A stretch of DNA of 43,801 bases from Desulfocucumis palustris (GTDB lineage: Bacteria > Bacillota > Desulfotomaculia > Desulfotomaculales > Desulfocucumaceae). Shown one piece after another: positions 16,576-25,415 of the stretch. Positions within the stretch are counted from its first letter, which is position 1, and each line of letters opens with the position of its first letter. The notes under the pieces are model-generated. The model was given only the letters and a program-made list of their open reading frames with translations, was not told the origin of the DNA and made no database searches. The position numbers were made by a program, and so were the translations under genes. The DNA is taken from the NCBI RefSeq assembly GCF_002933875.1, contig NZ_BFAV01000060.1, positions 1 to 43,801 on the forward strand, given 5' to 3'.

Positions 16576-17619
16576 TTACAGGCTGGGCGCCGCCTGGGGC
16601 GGGAGGGTTCCCGGGGCGTAAACCCGGACTTCCGATATCATGCCTCCCATTTCACCGCCCGCCAGGGTATTTTTATTATAATTGCGGTTGAACAGGGGCA
16701 GGGTGGCGGGGTACAGGTCCGGCGCCTCCGGGGCCGTGAATATGGCGTCCATTGACTGGCCGGGAGCTATATATATAATGTTTTTGAAGTAAGACAGATC
16801 TTCTCCGTTCAGACCTTGCAGGCGCACGGCATCAACGGCCACAACCCTGAAGTCGACTCCCGGTATTGAAATGGCATGCTGCTGAAAACCAAGGTTTACA
16901 AAGCGCAAAAGCACCCGTTCCCCGACATTGGCGCCCACTGCCGCCGGCCAGGGCTGCCCGGGGAATCGGTCCGTGGTGTTTACCGTGTCCGGGTAGGAGC
17001 GGCCGTTGATGAGCCAGTGGGTGGGTTTGTAATTTGTCCAGTCAGGTTCCTGGGCCTTGGCCACCAGATTGTGAATTGTGCCGTCAAGCTCGCTTAGAAA
17101 AATAAAATACTCCCGGTCAAACTCCGTTCCGGTGCCATGGCCGTAAGCGGTTTTATACTCGATGTCGGTGGGGTCGAAGTCCCGGGGCCGGACAATCAGC
17201 GGGCCGGCCATACCCATCTGGATGTGTTCCGCCGGTTTGTGATGGCAGTGGTACAGGTATGTTCCGGGGTCCAGGGGTTTGTAATAATATACCAGGTCCC
17301 TGGTCACGGGTACCGCCATGGAGGCCTCGGGGACGCCGTCGTAGACGGGGATCTGGTTGGGGAAACCGTGGAGGTGAATGGTGTGGGGCTCTTTCAGGCC
17401 CTTCCTGTCGGGCGTTCCCAGGTTGGTGAGGGTAAGGTACACCTCGTCTTCCACCTTTAAAACTATCGGCGGGGCCATTAATTGGGCCTTGCCCCTGAAA
17501 CCGGACAGCTTGTTTTCCGGCACCCCGGTTAAATCAACAAACCCCCAAATATAATGACTACCGCCGTCTGGTGTGCCAACCCAGCCGTCGGTGGCTCCAA
17601 GGCGCAGTTTTACTTTCAT
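16576..17619 (-). CDS. Multicopper oxidase, two-cupredoxin type, domain-1 copper ligands intact
   Basis: 347 residues, ATG after GAAGGTGAAACAAC. Domain 1 carries HTIHLHG (His79, 82, 84) and YHCHHKPAEHIQMGM (His124, Cys125, His126, His132, Met137): the full HxxHxH and HCHxxxxxHxxxxM set for a type 1 copper and half of a trinuclear centre. This placement resembles two-domain oxidases with the type 1 copper in domain 1. Domain 2 has only QQHAISIPG and NRNYNKN where His would be expected. No signal peptide, so either cytoplasmic/spore-directed or exported with help. First gene of the operon. It may be an oxidase subunit acting with the next protein, or a simple type 1/2 copper enzyme. Confidence 0.88.
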   Translation of the reverse strand: MKVKLRLGATDGWVGTPDGGSHYIWGFVDLTGVPENKLSGFRGKAQLMAPPIVLKVEDEVYLTLTNLGTPDRKGLKEPHTIHLHGFPNQIPVYDGVPEASMAVPVTRDLVYYYKPLDPGTYLYHCHHKPAEHIQMGMAGPLIVRPRDFDPTDIEYKTAYGHGTGTEFDREYFIFLSELDGTIHNLVAKAQEPDWTNYKPTHWLINGRSYPDTVNTTDRFPGQPWPAAVGANVGERVLLRFVNLGFQQHAISIPGVDFRVVAVDAVRLQGLNGEDLSYFKNIIYIAPGQSMDAIFTAPEAPDLYPATLPLFNRNYNKNTLAGGEMGGMISEVRVYAPGTLPPQAAPSL

Positions 17620-17767
17620 GTTGTTTCACCTTCGGCCTTTAAGGACATTCCTAATACTTTCCCGTCCTTTTTCATGGTAGTAAGCCACCTCTATATTAAA
17701 ATTTACAATATTTTATTTTCCGGGATTTTCTTTTGTTACCATTACGCTATATAATTAAAACAAAAAT

Positions 17768-17799
17768 AAAAAGCCATATCATGGTAAGATAGGCTTTAA
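17768..17799 (-). terminator. Terminator after the CoA-transferase genes
   Basis: On the minus strand AAAGCC-TATC and GATATGGCTTTTTA form a hairpin followed by T-rich sequence, 30-50 bp after the stop of the beta subunit gene and before the cupredoxin operon. Confidence 0.6.
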
Positions 17800-17825
17800 A
17801 AGTAAATATTAACATATAAAACCAA

Positions 17826-18638
17826 TTACTTGATCCTCTTTTTGATAAAATAGCCCTCCGGATCTATCTCATCCCGCACAAGTCTTATCTCTTCGTTTGT
17901 GGGAGGTTCGTACTGGTAAACATTTTCATCTATCAGCAGTTCGAAACCGGTGTTATCCCGGACACTTTCCACCGTTTCCCCGGGCATGGTGGCCAGAAGC
18001 TTCATGCGCCGGGTTGCCTGGTCAAACCCCAGAATGGCCCTGGTGGTGATTACCCTGTACGGTCCTTTGCCCGCCAACCCCGCTTTTTTCCGGGCGTCCG
18101 GGGAGCCGTCCAAAAATCCCGGGCTTGTTACGTAGCTTAGCTTTTCCTTAAAGCGCCTTTTTTCATGGACCATTATAATAATGGTCCGCTGGCAGGAAGA
18201 GGCCATGTCGCTGGCACCGCCGCTGCCGGGCAGACGGACTTTGGGCTTTTGATAATCAGCCGGAAAGTCACCGATCATAGTGGAGTTGAGATTGCCGTAC
18301 ATGTCTATTTCCGCGCCGCCGATGAAACCATAGTCGCAAAAACCCCGCTGGGCCAGCTCAAAGGCGGAGTTAAGGCCCTGCAGGTACATGGCTTTGCTGG
18401 TGGTGCGGGAATCTCCCACGGAGAGCGGCAGGCCCCGGGTTAACCTGGGCCCCACGGCCCCCGCCTCGAATACGGGTATAATTCCCGGGGCATGGGTAAG
18501 CTGGGCCAGGGTAATGGCCACCATGGGCAGGCCGGTGCCCGCGAAGATAACCTTGTTGTCCTGCAGCGTGCGGGCGCCGGCAACAACAATCATTTCCTGG
18601 GGGGAGAAATCGTCTGAATAGTAATCAATAAAACTCAT
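17826..18638 (-). CDS. CoA-transferase beta subunit, glutaconate CoA-transferase B-like
   Basis: 270 residues. Class I CoA-transferase beta fold: MIVVAGARTLQDNKVIFAG at the start, GLPLSVGDSRTTSKAMYLQG, FIGGAEIDMYGNLNST and PGSGGASDMASSCQRTIIIM. The usual catalytic Glu is expected in the early region of family members; VFEAGAVGP (Glu within the FEAGA segment) is the likely candidate but I cannot prove it. Starts 1 bp inside the alpha gene stop (TAATG), so translation is coupled. The family also includes steroid-ring and beta-keto acid CoA-transferases and hydrolases, so the substrate is open. Confidence 0.87.
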   Translation of the reverse strand: MSFIDYYSDDFSPQEMIVVAGARTLQDNKVIFAGTGLPMVAITLAQLTHAPGIIPVFEAGAVGPRLTRGLPLSVGDSRTTSKAMYLQGLNSAFELAQRGFCDYGFIGGAEIDMYGNLNSTMIGDFPADYQKPKVRLPGSGGASDMASSCQRTIIIMVHEKRRFKEKLSYVTSPGFLDGSPDARKKAGLAGKGPYRVITTRAILGFDQATRRMKLLATMPGETVESVRDNTGFELLIDENVYQYEPPTNEEIRLVRDEIDPEGYFIKKRIK

Positions 18639-19678
18639 TAGTCATCCCTCCCGTTGTCAGCCCTTTGCAGTTCCGGGGGAGCGTCCTGGATTAGCATGAA
18701 ATCCCTGAGCTCGATTTTCTGTATATGCTTCAACTGACTATATGGTATTCTGTCGATAAATTCCTCGGTATCCACAACCTGCAATATATACCGGTCATAG
18801 TACTCTTTAAGCGGGGCGCTGTCGCCCTTCCGGAAGGCCTCCCCGGCGGCGCGGAATTCCCGGATGTGTTTGTCGTCGAAATAGTAATGGCTGTGGCAGT
18901 TGCCCGGATAGGCGCCGAAGGGCACTTCCACCACCGCGTCCACGGCAAAAAACGGTATATTTATCCTGTTCGGCTCCCGGACCATCTCTTCATGCTCCAC
19001 AATTCTTTCACAGGTTACAATGGTGTGACCCGAGGCCATGGCTATTTCCGGGCAGGTAAAGAGGGGCCCCTGGAGTCTGCAGTTGCCGTAGATGTCCGCC
19101 TCCTGCACGTGAATAAGGGCCACTTGGGGGTGGGAGGCGGGAACCAGCGCCACCGGGGTGCCGGTGAACGGACACTGCATAACCTGGGAGCGGTTGGCCC
19201 TCATCACGTCGCTGCCCAGAGGGCTGCGGCAGGGAATGAAGGGTATTCCCATGGCCCCGGCCTTGAAGCGGGCGGACATGTTAAAATTGCTCCAGTCTTC
19301 CAGCTCAATCAGGCCATTTTCCGTGAGATGCCGGAAAAGGGGGGAAATGCCGAAGGATTCATGGGCCCAGTAGGCAAATTCCAGGCGTTTGATAGAGCAG
19401 CGGCTATCGTCCAGCAGCATGGCCCCCGCCAGGTATTCCGGGCCAAGGCCCGCTGATTGAAAGGAAAGGGTCAGCTCTTTAAAGCCCTGACGGATAATTT
19501 GGTGAATTAAGGCCACCGGCTGGCGGCTGTTGACGAACCCCGCAATGCCCACGTTATAGCCGTCCCTGACAAACTTCCTCACGGCTGAGGCAAGGTCCGT
19601 ACGCTTGTCCCTTTTGGACTTGTCCTTTTCTGCCAGCATTTCCCTGGCCTGGTCCGGCGACAATCCTGTCCAGTACAT
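18638..19678 (-). CDS. CoA-transferase alpha subunit, glutaconate CoA-transferase A-like
   Basis: 346 residues from ATG 19678, selected because TGGAGGAATAT is directly upstream; ATG codons at 19690 and a TTG-like start further up lack a site. Class I CoA-transferase alpha features: VRKFVRDGYNVGIAGFVNSR (glycine-rich CoA-binding loop), NFNMSARFKAGAMGIPFIP, HVQEADIYGNCRLQGP. It forms a heterodimer or heterotetramer with the beta subunit and moves CoA between carboxylic acids, probably in amino-acid or aromatic acid degradation. The threonine dehydratase gene is divergent from it. A link to the double-cubane enzymes 8 kb away is speculative. Confidence 0.87.
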   Translation of the reverse strand: MYWTGLSPDQAREMLAEKDKSKRDKRTDLASAVRKFVRDGYNVGIAGFVNSRQPVALIHQIIRQGFKELTLSFQSAGLGPEYLAGAMLLDDSRCSIKRLEFAYWAHESFGISPLFRHLTENGLIELEDWSNFNMSARFKAGAMGIPFIPCRSPLGSDVMRANRSQVMQCPFTGTPVALVPASHPQVALIHVQEADIYGNCRLQGPLFTCPEIAMASGHTIVTCERIVEHEEMVREPNRINIPFFAVDAVVEVPFGAYPGNCHSHYYFDDKHIREFRAAGEAFRKGDSAPLKEYYDRYILQVVDTEEFIDRIPYSQLKHIQKIELRDFMLIQDAPPELQRADNGRDD

Positions 19679-19760
19679 ATATTCCTCCATTAACAAGAAA
19701 ATGTATGTATATTATAAAAGAAGATTGCCAAAAGTCACAATGTTATATAATGGGACAATT

Positions 19761-19810
19761 TTAACAACTTTTTGATATTTTTATGTATAATATTCTCATA
19801 AATGGTAATT
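19761..19810 (+). promoter_or_regulatory. Promoter of threonine dehydratase with AAATGGTAAT box
   Basis: TATAAT at 19786-19791 is preceded by TTAACA at 19761-19766 (19-bp spacing, longer than ideal). AAATGGTAATT at 19800-19810 lies where transcription would begin, a typical repressor position, and matches the two boxes in front of the GntR gene. Confidence 0.4.
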
Positions 19811-19835
19811 ATCCTAATGTTTTGGAGGTATAAAA

Positions 19836-21050
19836 ATGCCTGATGACTTATTGACCATGGATATGGTAAACAGTGCCCGTCAAAAGCTTCGGGGCATTAT
19901 ACACACCACCCCCCTGGACTATTCGGCGCTGTTTAGCCGCCTGTCCGGTGCCAATATATATTTGAAGCTTGAAAACTTGCAGAAAACCGGATCATTTAAA
20001 ATTCGCGGAGCGTATAATAAAATTGCCGGGCTTTCCGCCGGGGAAAGGAGGCTGGGGGTTATAGCGGCTTCCGCCGGCAATCATGCCCAGGGAGTAGCCC
20101 ACGCAGCCTTCCGGGCCGGCATAAAATCCGTTATTGTCATGCCCGAAGGGGCGCCGCTTTCCAAAATAGCCGCCACCCAGGGTTACGGCGCGGAGGTCGT
20201 GCTTTACGGGCAGGGATATGATGACGCCTATGGCAGGGCGCTGGAGATACAAAGGGAAACAGGCGCGGTTTTTATTCACGGTTTTGACGACCCTGAAATT
20301 ATGGCCGGCCAGGGGACAATAGCCCTGGAAATAATTGAGCAGCTGGACGGGCTGGAGGCTGTGCTGGTTCCCGCGGGGGGAGGCGGACTGCTGGCCGGTG
20401 TGGCCTACACGGTTAAACAGCTGAAGCCCGGGGTCAGGGTAATAGGGGTCCAGGCCCGGGGAGCGCCGGCTATTTATTTGTACAAAAAGGGGTGCGGCGG
20501 GGAGGAGCCGCCCGCCGCCACCATTGCCGACGGTATCAGTGTGAGGATACCCGGCGCCATGAACCTGGAGGTAATCAAAAAATATGTGGACGATATGGTG
20601 CTGGTGGACGACGATGAAATAGCCATGGCCATTCTAATGCTGCTGGAGCGCTCCAAGGTGATGGCCGAAGGGGCGGGTGCGGCGGGACTGGCGGCGGCCA
20701 TAAAAGGACTGCCTGAAATAAAGGGATTGAACGTGGCGGTAATTATCAGCGGGGGTAATATAGACGTTAACGTGCTGTCCAATATTATTGAGCGGGGCCT
20801 GGTGGAATCCGGGCGCCGGCTGAAAATTAAAACCATACTGCCGGACCGCCCCGGCAATTTAATAAAGATATTAACCCTGCTGGCGGAGCTAAAGGCCAAC
20901 ATAATTTATATCAACCACCACCGCACCCGCCCCCGGGTGCCGCTAAAACAGGCCGAAGTGGAACTGGAGATGGAGACGGAAAACAAGGAGCACCTGGATT
21001 ATATTGTCAAATCCCTGAATAAAGCGGGATATATCTTTGAAATTTTGTGA
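19836..21050 (+). CDS. ilvA: Threonine ammonia-lyase (threonine dehydratase)
   Basis: 404 residues, ATG after TTTTGGAGGTATAAAA. Fold-type II PLP enzyme: KTGSFKIRGAYNK carries the PLP lysine, SAGNHAQGVA and VPAGGGGLLAGVAY bind phosphate/substrate. A C-terminal ACT domain at about 330-404 (TILPDRPGNLIKILTLLAEL ...) matches the 400-residue biosynthetic/catabolic form common in Clostridia. It converts threonine to 2-oxobutyrate and ammonia, feeding isoleucine synthesis or fermentation. The symbol could equally be tdcB. Single gene with its own promoter. Confidence 0.94.
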   Translation: MPDDLLTMDMVNSARQKLRGIIHTTPLDYSALFSRLSGANIYLKLENLQKTGSFKIRGAYNKIAGLSAGERRLGVIAASAGNHAQGVAHAAFRAGIKSVIVMPEGAPLSKIAATQGYGAEVVLYGQGYDDAYGRALEIQRETGAVFIHGFDDPEIMAGQGTIALEIIEQLDGLEAVLVPAGGGGLLAGVAYTVKQLKPGVRVIGVQARGAPAIYLYKKGCGGEEPPAATIADGISVRIPGAMNLEVIKKYVDDMVLVDDDEIAMAILMLLERSKVMAEGAGAAGLAAAIKGLPEIKGLNVAVIISGGNIDVNVLSNIIERGLVESGRRLKIKTILPDRPGNLIKILTLLAELKANIIYINHHRTRPRVPLKQAEVELEMETENKEHLDYIVKSLNKAGYIFEIL

Positions 21051-21084
21051 TTTTAAAATATTTTTTTTAATTTTTTGGTATAGT

Positions 21085-21113
21085 GAAGGAATTTTAACGG
21101 CAATGGAGAAATT
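21085..21113 (+). promoter_or_regulatory. Candidate sigma-H promoter of spoVG
   Basis: GAAGGAATT (21085-21093), 11 bp, then GGAGAAATT (21105-21113). This fits the sigma-H consensus RnAGGAWWW-N11/12-RnnGAATWW with one mismatch in the -10 part. spoVG of Bacillus is the classic sigma-H target. Confidence 0.42.
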
Positions 21114-21167
21114 AACCAGTAATACCAAAAGCGGAGAATATATTGGGAAGGTGGTGAGGGGATTAGT

Positions 21168-21422
21168 ATGGTAGTTACCGATGTTCGGGTGCGTAAGGTA
21201 CTGGCGGAAGGGAAAATGAAAGCAATTGTTTCGGTAACCCTTGATGACATGTTCGTCATACACGACGTAAAGGTTGTGGAGGGCCAGAACGGACTATTTG
21301 TGGCCATGCCCAGCAGAAAAACACCAGATGGCGAATTTAGGGATATAGCGCACCCCATCACTTCCTCTGCCCGGGAAATTATCCAAAACGCCGTGTTACA
21401 AGCATACGAAGCAGCCATATAA
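21168..21422 (+). CDS. spoVG: Septation/stage V sporulation regulator SpoVG
   Basis: 84 residues, the family length. Starts [19 protein letters not shown], then [17 protein letters not shown] and the conserved [20 protein letters not shown]. SpoVG is a small nucleic-acid-binding regulator affecting asymmetric septation, capsule and virulence genes in Firmicutes. A terminator follows immediately, and glmU is next, as in Bacillus. Confidence 0.97.
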   Translation: MVVTDVRVRKVLAEGKMKAIVSVTLDDMFVIHDVKVVEGQNGLFVAMPSRKTPDGEFRDIAHPITSSAREIIQNAVLQAYEAAI

Positions 21423-21440
21423 CAAGGACTTTACTTTTTA

Positions 21441-21466
21441 AGAGAGCTGAAAAAGCTCTCTTTTTG
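21441..21466 (+). terminator. Rho-independent terminator of spoVG
   Basis: AGAGAGCT / AGCTCTCT, 8-bp perfect stem with a GAAAA loop, followed by TTTTT. Confidence 0.92.
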
Positions 21467-21590
21467 CTTACATGCTAAAATTGACCCGGCACAGAGGAAA
21501 ACATCAATTTTTGTTGAATAACTATTTTTGTTGAATAAGTAATGATTGAATGAAAAATGCCGGGAAAAAATAAAATAAGATTAGATTAAA

Positions 21591-21667
21591 ATCCTTCTAT
21601 GTTTACGAAAACCAGAAGGAAGGTTTCCTGAATCGATTAAAAGAGCCGGAAGTTATCCGGTTTTTTT
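21591..21667 (+). promoter_or_regulatory. glmU leader: two hairpins, the second terminator-like
   Basis: ATCCTTCT and AGAAGGAAGG can pair across a short loop (about 21591-21623), and AGCCGGA / TCCGGTT (21644-21662) is followed by a T run to 21667, only 30 bp before the glmU start. The second stem looks like a weak terminator inside the glmU leader, suggesting attenuation or a second stop for spoVG transcripts. Regulator unknown. Confidence 0.4.
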
Positions 21668-21697
21668 AGGGATAAATGTGAACAGGGGGACTTGTTA

Positions 21698-23086
21698 ATG
21701 GGTCTGGCGGCGGTGGTGCTTGCCGCGGGCAAGGGTACCAGGATGAAATCGGATTTACCCAAGGTGTTGCATAAAGTTTGTGGAACCCCTATTGTAAATC
21801 ATGTACTGAGTGCGGTGGAGGAATCCGGAGCGGGAAAAATCGTGGTTGTGGCCGGTTATGGCGGGGAGCAGGTTGTTAAGCAAATTGAAGGCCGGGCCCA
21901 GGTGGTATACCAGCTTCAGCAGCTGGGCACTGCCCATGCCCTGTTACAGGCCGGAGACCTGTTTAAGGACTTTGAGGGGCATATACTGGTTATCTGCGGG
22001 GATACTCCTTTAATCACGGCAAAAACCCTGAGAGAAATGGTAATCGGACATATCAACAGTGGAGCGGCGGCCACGGTACTGACCGCGGTACCGGCAAATC
22101 CGGGCAGTTACGGAAGGATAATCCGGGACCACGGCGGCGGTTTAATTAAAATAGTGGAACAAAAGGACGCCACCCCGGAGCAACTGGCTGTGAGGGAAAT
22201 AAACACCGGTATGTACTGCTTTAAAAGTGAGGGGTTGTTTGAAGCCCTTTCCCGCCTGACTCCGGACAATGCCCAGGGGGAATATTATTTAACCGACATT
22301 ATCGAGGCATACGTTTCTTCCGGGCGTAAGGTGGAAGCACTGGCCTGCGCCGGTGAAGAGGAGATACTGGGCATTAATGATCGCTGCCAGCTGGCGGAGG
22401 CGGAAAGGATTTTTCGCAGGCGTATTCTGGAGCAATTGATGCTGTCGGGGGTTACCATTGTTGATCCCGCTTCCACCTATGTGGACAGCGGGGTGGAAAT
22501 AGGTCTGGACACAATAATTTATCCCAACACCATACTGGAGAGCGGCTGTCACGTGGGGGAGAGGTGCATACTGGGGCCCGGCGCCCACCTGACAGGAGCA
22601 AGGCTGGGAAATGATGTCACGGTGCGCTACTCGGTGCTGGAGCGCAGTGAAGTTTCCGACGGCTGCAGTATTGGTCCCTTTTCTTATATCAGGCCCGACT
22701 GCCGGCTGGGTAAAAACGTCAAGGTGGGGGATTTCGTGGAACTGAAAAAAACCACCATTGACGAAGGCAGCAAGGTGCCCCATCTAAGCTACGTCGGTGA
22801 CGCCGCCCTGGGTAAAAAAGTGAACATAGGGGCCGGCACCATCACCTGCAATTATGACGGTGTCAGCAAGTGGCCCACGGTAATTGGGGACAACGCTTTT
22901 ATCGGCAGCAACACAAACCTGGTGGCCCCGGTTAATGTAGGCGACGGGGCCGTCACCGGAGCCGGCTCCACCATAACCAAGGACGTTCCTCCGGGGGCGC
23001 TGGGAGTGGCCAGGGGCCGCCAGCAGAACATAGCCAACTGGAAGAAGCGCAAAAAAGCGGCGGCCGGCCCCGGTGAGGTCAAGTAA
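21698..23086 (+). CDS. glmU: Bifunctional UDP-GlcNAc pyrophosphorylase / glucosamine-1-P acetyltransferase
   Basis: 462 residues from ATG 21698, chosen because GGGGGA is 8 bp upstream; an in-frame TTG at 21692 is too close to the site. N-terminal pyrophosphorylase domain with LAAGKGTRMKSDLPKVLHK and CGDTPLI; C-terminal left-handed beta helix from about 250 (hexapeptide repeats, VGDFVELKKT, IGAGTITCNYDG). It makes UDP-N-acetylglucosamine for peptidoglycan. prs follows by 47 bp, as in Bacillus. Confidence 0.98.
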   Translation: MGLAAVVLAAGKGTRMKSDLPKVLHKVCGTPIVNHVLSAVEESGAGKIVVVAGYGGEQVVKQIEGRAQVVYQLQQLGTAHALLQAGDLFKDFEGHILVICGDTPLITAKTLREMVIGHINSGAAATVLTAVPANPGSYGRIIRDHGGGLIKIVEQKDATPEQLAVREINTGMYCFKSEGLFEALSRLTPDNAQGEYYLTDIIEAYVSSGRKVEALACAGEEEILGINDRCQLAEAERIFRRRILEQLMLSGVTIVDPASTYVDSGVEIGLDTIIYPNTILESGCHVGERCILGPGAHLTGARLGNDVTVRYSVLERSEVSDGCSIGPFSYIRPDCRLGKNVKVGDFVELKKTTIDEGSKVPHLSYVGDAALGKKVNIGAGTITCNYDGVSKWPTVIGDNAFIGSNTNLVAPVNVGDGAVTGAGSTITKDVPPGALGVARGRQQNIANWKKRKKAAAGPGEVK

Positions 23087-23133
23087 GAAGGCTACTGATT
23101 TAGCTTTATATTTGTTTCTGGAGGTAACATAGC

Positions 23134-24084
23134 ATGTCATCAAGAAAAAGGCTAAAAATATTCAGCGGCAACGCCAATCCACAACTGGCGGAGGAGATAG
23201 CGAACTATCTGGGGGTTTCCGTAGGGGCCGCCAAGGTGACCCGCTTCTCGGACGGCGAGATACAGGTAAAGATCAATGAAAGCGTCCGGGGCGCGGATGT
23301 GTTTATCATTCAGCCCACCAGCCAGCCCGTGAACGAACAGCTGATGGAGTTGCTGGTAATGGTGGATGCGGTAAGAAGGGCTTCAGCCAGGAGGATTACC
23401 GCCGTGCTGCCCTATTACGGCTATGCCAGGCAGGACCGTAAAACCAGGGCCAGGGATCCCATTACCGCAAAGCTGGTGGCCAATTTGCTGACAGCCAGCG
23501 GCGCCCGCCGGGTTATAACCATGGACCTGCATGCCGGGCAGATACAGGGATTTTTTGACATACCGGTGGATCACCTCCCCGGTGTGCCTATTCTGGCCCA
23601 GTACTTCCTCCAGAACAAATTGGAAAATGTGGTGGTGGTGTCCCCGGACCTTGGAGGAGTGACCAGGGCCAGGGATCTTGCGGAACGCATCGGAGCCCCC
23701 ATTGCCATTATCGACAAGCGCCGCCCCGAGCCCAATGTGGCCGAGGTGATGAACATTATCGGGGCCATCCAGGATAAAACCGTAATTATGATCGATGATA
23801 TCATTGATACCGCCGGCACCATCACCCAGGGAGCGGCGGCGCTAAAAAAATGGGGCGCCGGGGACATTTATATCTGCTGTACCCACGCGGTGCTGAGTGG
23901 TCCGGCCATCAGCAGGCTCCGGGAATCTCCCATCAAAGAGGTTCTGGTAACCAACACCATTGCGGTGCCGCCTGAAAAAATCATACAGAAAATGAAAGTG
24001 TTATCCGTGGCCCCCCTGCTTGGAGAGGCGATAATCAGGATTCACGAAGACTTAAGCGTGAGCAAATTGTTTGACGATAAATAA
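23134..24084 (+). CDS. prs: Ribose-phosphate pyrophosphokinase
   Basis: 316 residues, ATG after TGGAGGTAACATAGC. Diagnostic motifs: [54 protein letters not shown] and the PRPP loop [16 protein letters not shown]. It makes PRPP from ribose-5-phosphate and ATP. Same operon order glmU-prs as Bacillus, but ctc is separated here by a chemoreceptor and a PRC-barrel gene. Confidence 0.98.
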   Translation: MSSRKRLKIFSGNANPQLAEEIANYLGVSVGAAKVTRFSDGEIQVKINESVRGADVFIIQPTSQPVNEQLMELLVMVDAVRRASARRITAVLPYYGYARQDRKTRARDPITAKLVANLLTASGARRVITMDLHAGQIQGFFDIPVDHLPGVPILAQYFLQNKLENVVVVSPDLGGVTRARDLAERIGAPIAIIDKRRPEPNVAEVMNIIGAIQDKTVIMIDDIIDTAGTITQGAAALKKWGAGDIYICCTHAVLSGPAISRLRESPIKEVLVTNTIAVPPEKIIQKMKVLSVAPLLGEAIIRIHEDLSVSKLFDDK

Positions 24085-24090
24085 AGGACC

Positions 24091-24131
24091 CGTAGGACCT
24101 GAAATAATGCTCGGGTCCTACGGAAATTTTT
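24091..24131 (+). terminator. Rho-independent terminator of prs
   Basis: CGTAGGACC / GGTCCTACG, perfect 9-bp stem around a 14-nt loop, followed by ATTTTT. Starts 6 bp after the prs stop codon. Confidence 0.85.
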
Positions 24132-24288
24132 ACAGCCGGAGGACAAATTTAACTTTTTTTTGATATAATACCGGTATAGGATTTTTAAAATCAGAATTTT
24201 GAAATAATAAGACCCTGGTAATGGGTCCGTTGTAAGGGTGCCTGTGGAAGGCATTTTTTTTAAAAGATTGAATGAGGGGGCATTCATT

Positions 24289-25410
24289 TTGGAAGTTAAA
24301 AAATTGACATTGTGGCGGTATTGTTTGCGCACTGTCATACTTGCCTTTCCCACAGGGGCGCTGTCAGGCTGCCTTTCAGTCTACCTGTCGCAGAACGGAG
24401 GCATCCTGCCGGGAGCTTTGGTGGGCGGCGTCTGCGGAGTACTGATGGGCGTCGGCATAAGCACCAGAAATTACAGGCAACTGCTGGCGCCCATGAAACG
24501 GTCCATGGAAAAGGTGGAACAGGTGGCCAGGCAGAGCGGCACCCTGGATAATACCAGGCTTCGCACCGTGACGGACCTGGAAAACGCATTTCTGGCCATT
24601 TTATCGGACCTCAACGGCCACCTGGAAGACGGCGCCGGAAAATTGACCGAAACGGTGCATAAACTGCAGGAATTGGGCGGCCAAATGTCCATTGGGGCGG
24701 GTAAAACAGCCAGCGCGGCCTCTCAGGTGTATGCCAGCGCGGATACCATTAACAGCCAGGTGGAGGAAATAACTAAAAATACCGATAAGGTTTCCGGCAT
24801 GCTGTCGGAGGAGTGCGTCAAACTACAGGCCACCAGCAGGCAGGTGTTGGAAATAGCCGAAAAGAACAGGGCGCTGGTGGAAATAATGGACGGGCTCACC
24901 AGGCAGGCCCAGGGCGTTGGGATGACAGTGGAGCTGATTACCAACATAGCCGGCCAGACCAACCTGCTTTCATTAAATGCGGCCATAGAGGCCGCCAAGG
25001 CGGGGGATTCCGGGCGCGGCTTCGCCGTTGTGGCCGGGGAGGTCAGCAAACTTGCCGAACAGTCCACCCGGGCGGCCAGGGAAATAGGTGAAATTATAGG
25101 AGGCATTGCCTCCAGCACAAATCAGGCCTATGAAATAATCATCAGGGGAAGTGAAAACGTTCAAAGCGAGGCCGAGGAGATTAACCAGCTGAGGCGGAGA
25201 ATGGACGAAAACCTGGAATATATAAACAAATACCTGCAGCAGGTCAAAGAGATTCCCCGCATGATATCTGAAATCGCGGCGGCGGTACAGCATATTTCCG
25301 CAGTGGCGGAGGAAACCAGCGCCACCACCGGCGAAGTGAATAAAATGGTGGGAGACGTGGAGGAACTGGTAAAAAAACTGGACCTACTGGCCGGCAAATT
25401 CAAAATCTAA
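24289..25410 (+). CDS. Methyl-accepting chemotaxis protein without periplasmic sensor
   Basis: About 373 residues from TTG 24289, favoured because GAGGGGG lies 8 bp upstream; a GTG at 24238 has no site. Two membrane segments close together (about 12-30 and 36-56, [11 protein letters not shown] ... [14 protein letters not shown]) are joined by only a few residues, so no external sensing domain. The cytoplasmic signalling domain contains the hairpin tip [20 protein letters not shown] and [16 protein letters not shown]. It probably reports on membrane state or forms arrays with other receptors; no che genes are in the window. Confidence 0.93.
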   Translation: MEVKKLTLWRYCLRTVILAFPTGALSGCLSVYLSQNGGILPGALVGGVCGVLMGVGISTRNYRQLLAPMKRSMEKVEQVARQSGTLDNTRLRTVTDLENAFLAILSDLNGHLEDGAGKLTETVHKLQELGGQMSIGAGKTASAASQVYASADTINSQVEEITKNTDKVSGMLSEECVKLQATSRQVLEIAEKNRALVEIMDGLTRQAQGVGMTVELITNIAGQTNLLSLNAAIEAAKAGDSGRGFAVVAGEVSKLAEQSTRAAREIGEIIGGIASSTNQAYEIIIRGSENVQSEAEEINQLRRRMDENLEYINKYLQQVKEIPRMISEIAAAVQHISAVAEETSATTGEVNKMVGDVEELVKKLDLLAGKFKI

Positions 25411-25415
25411 ACATT

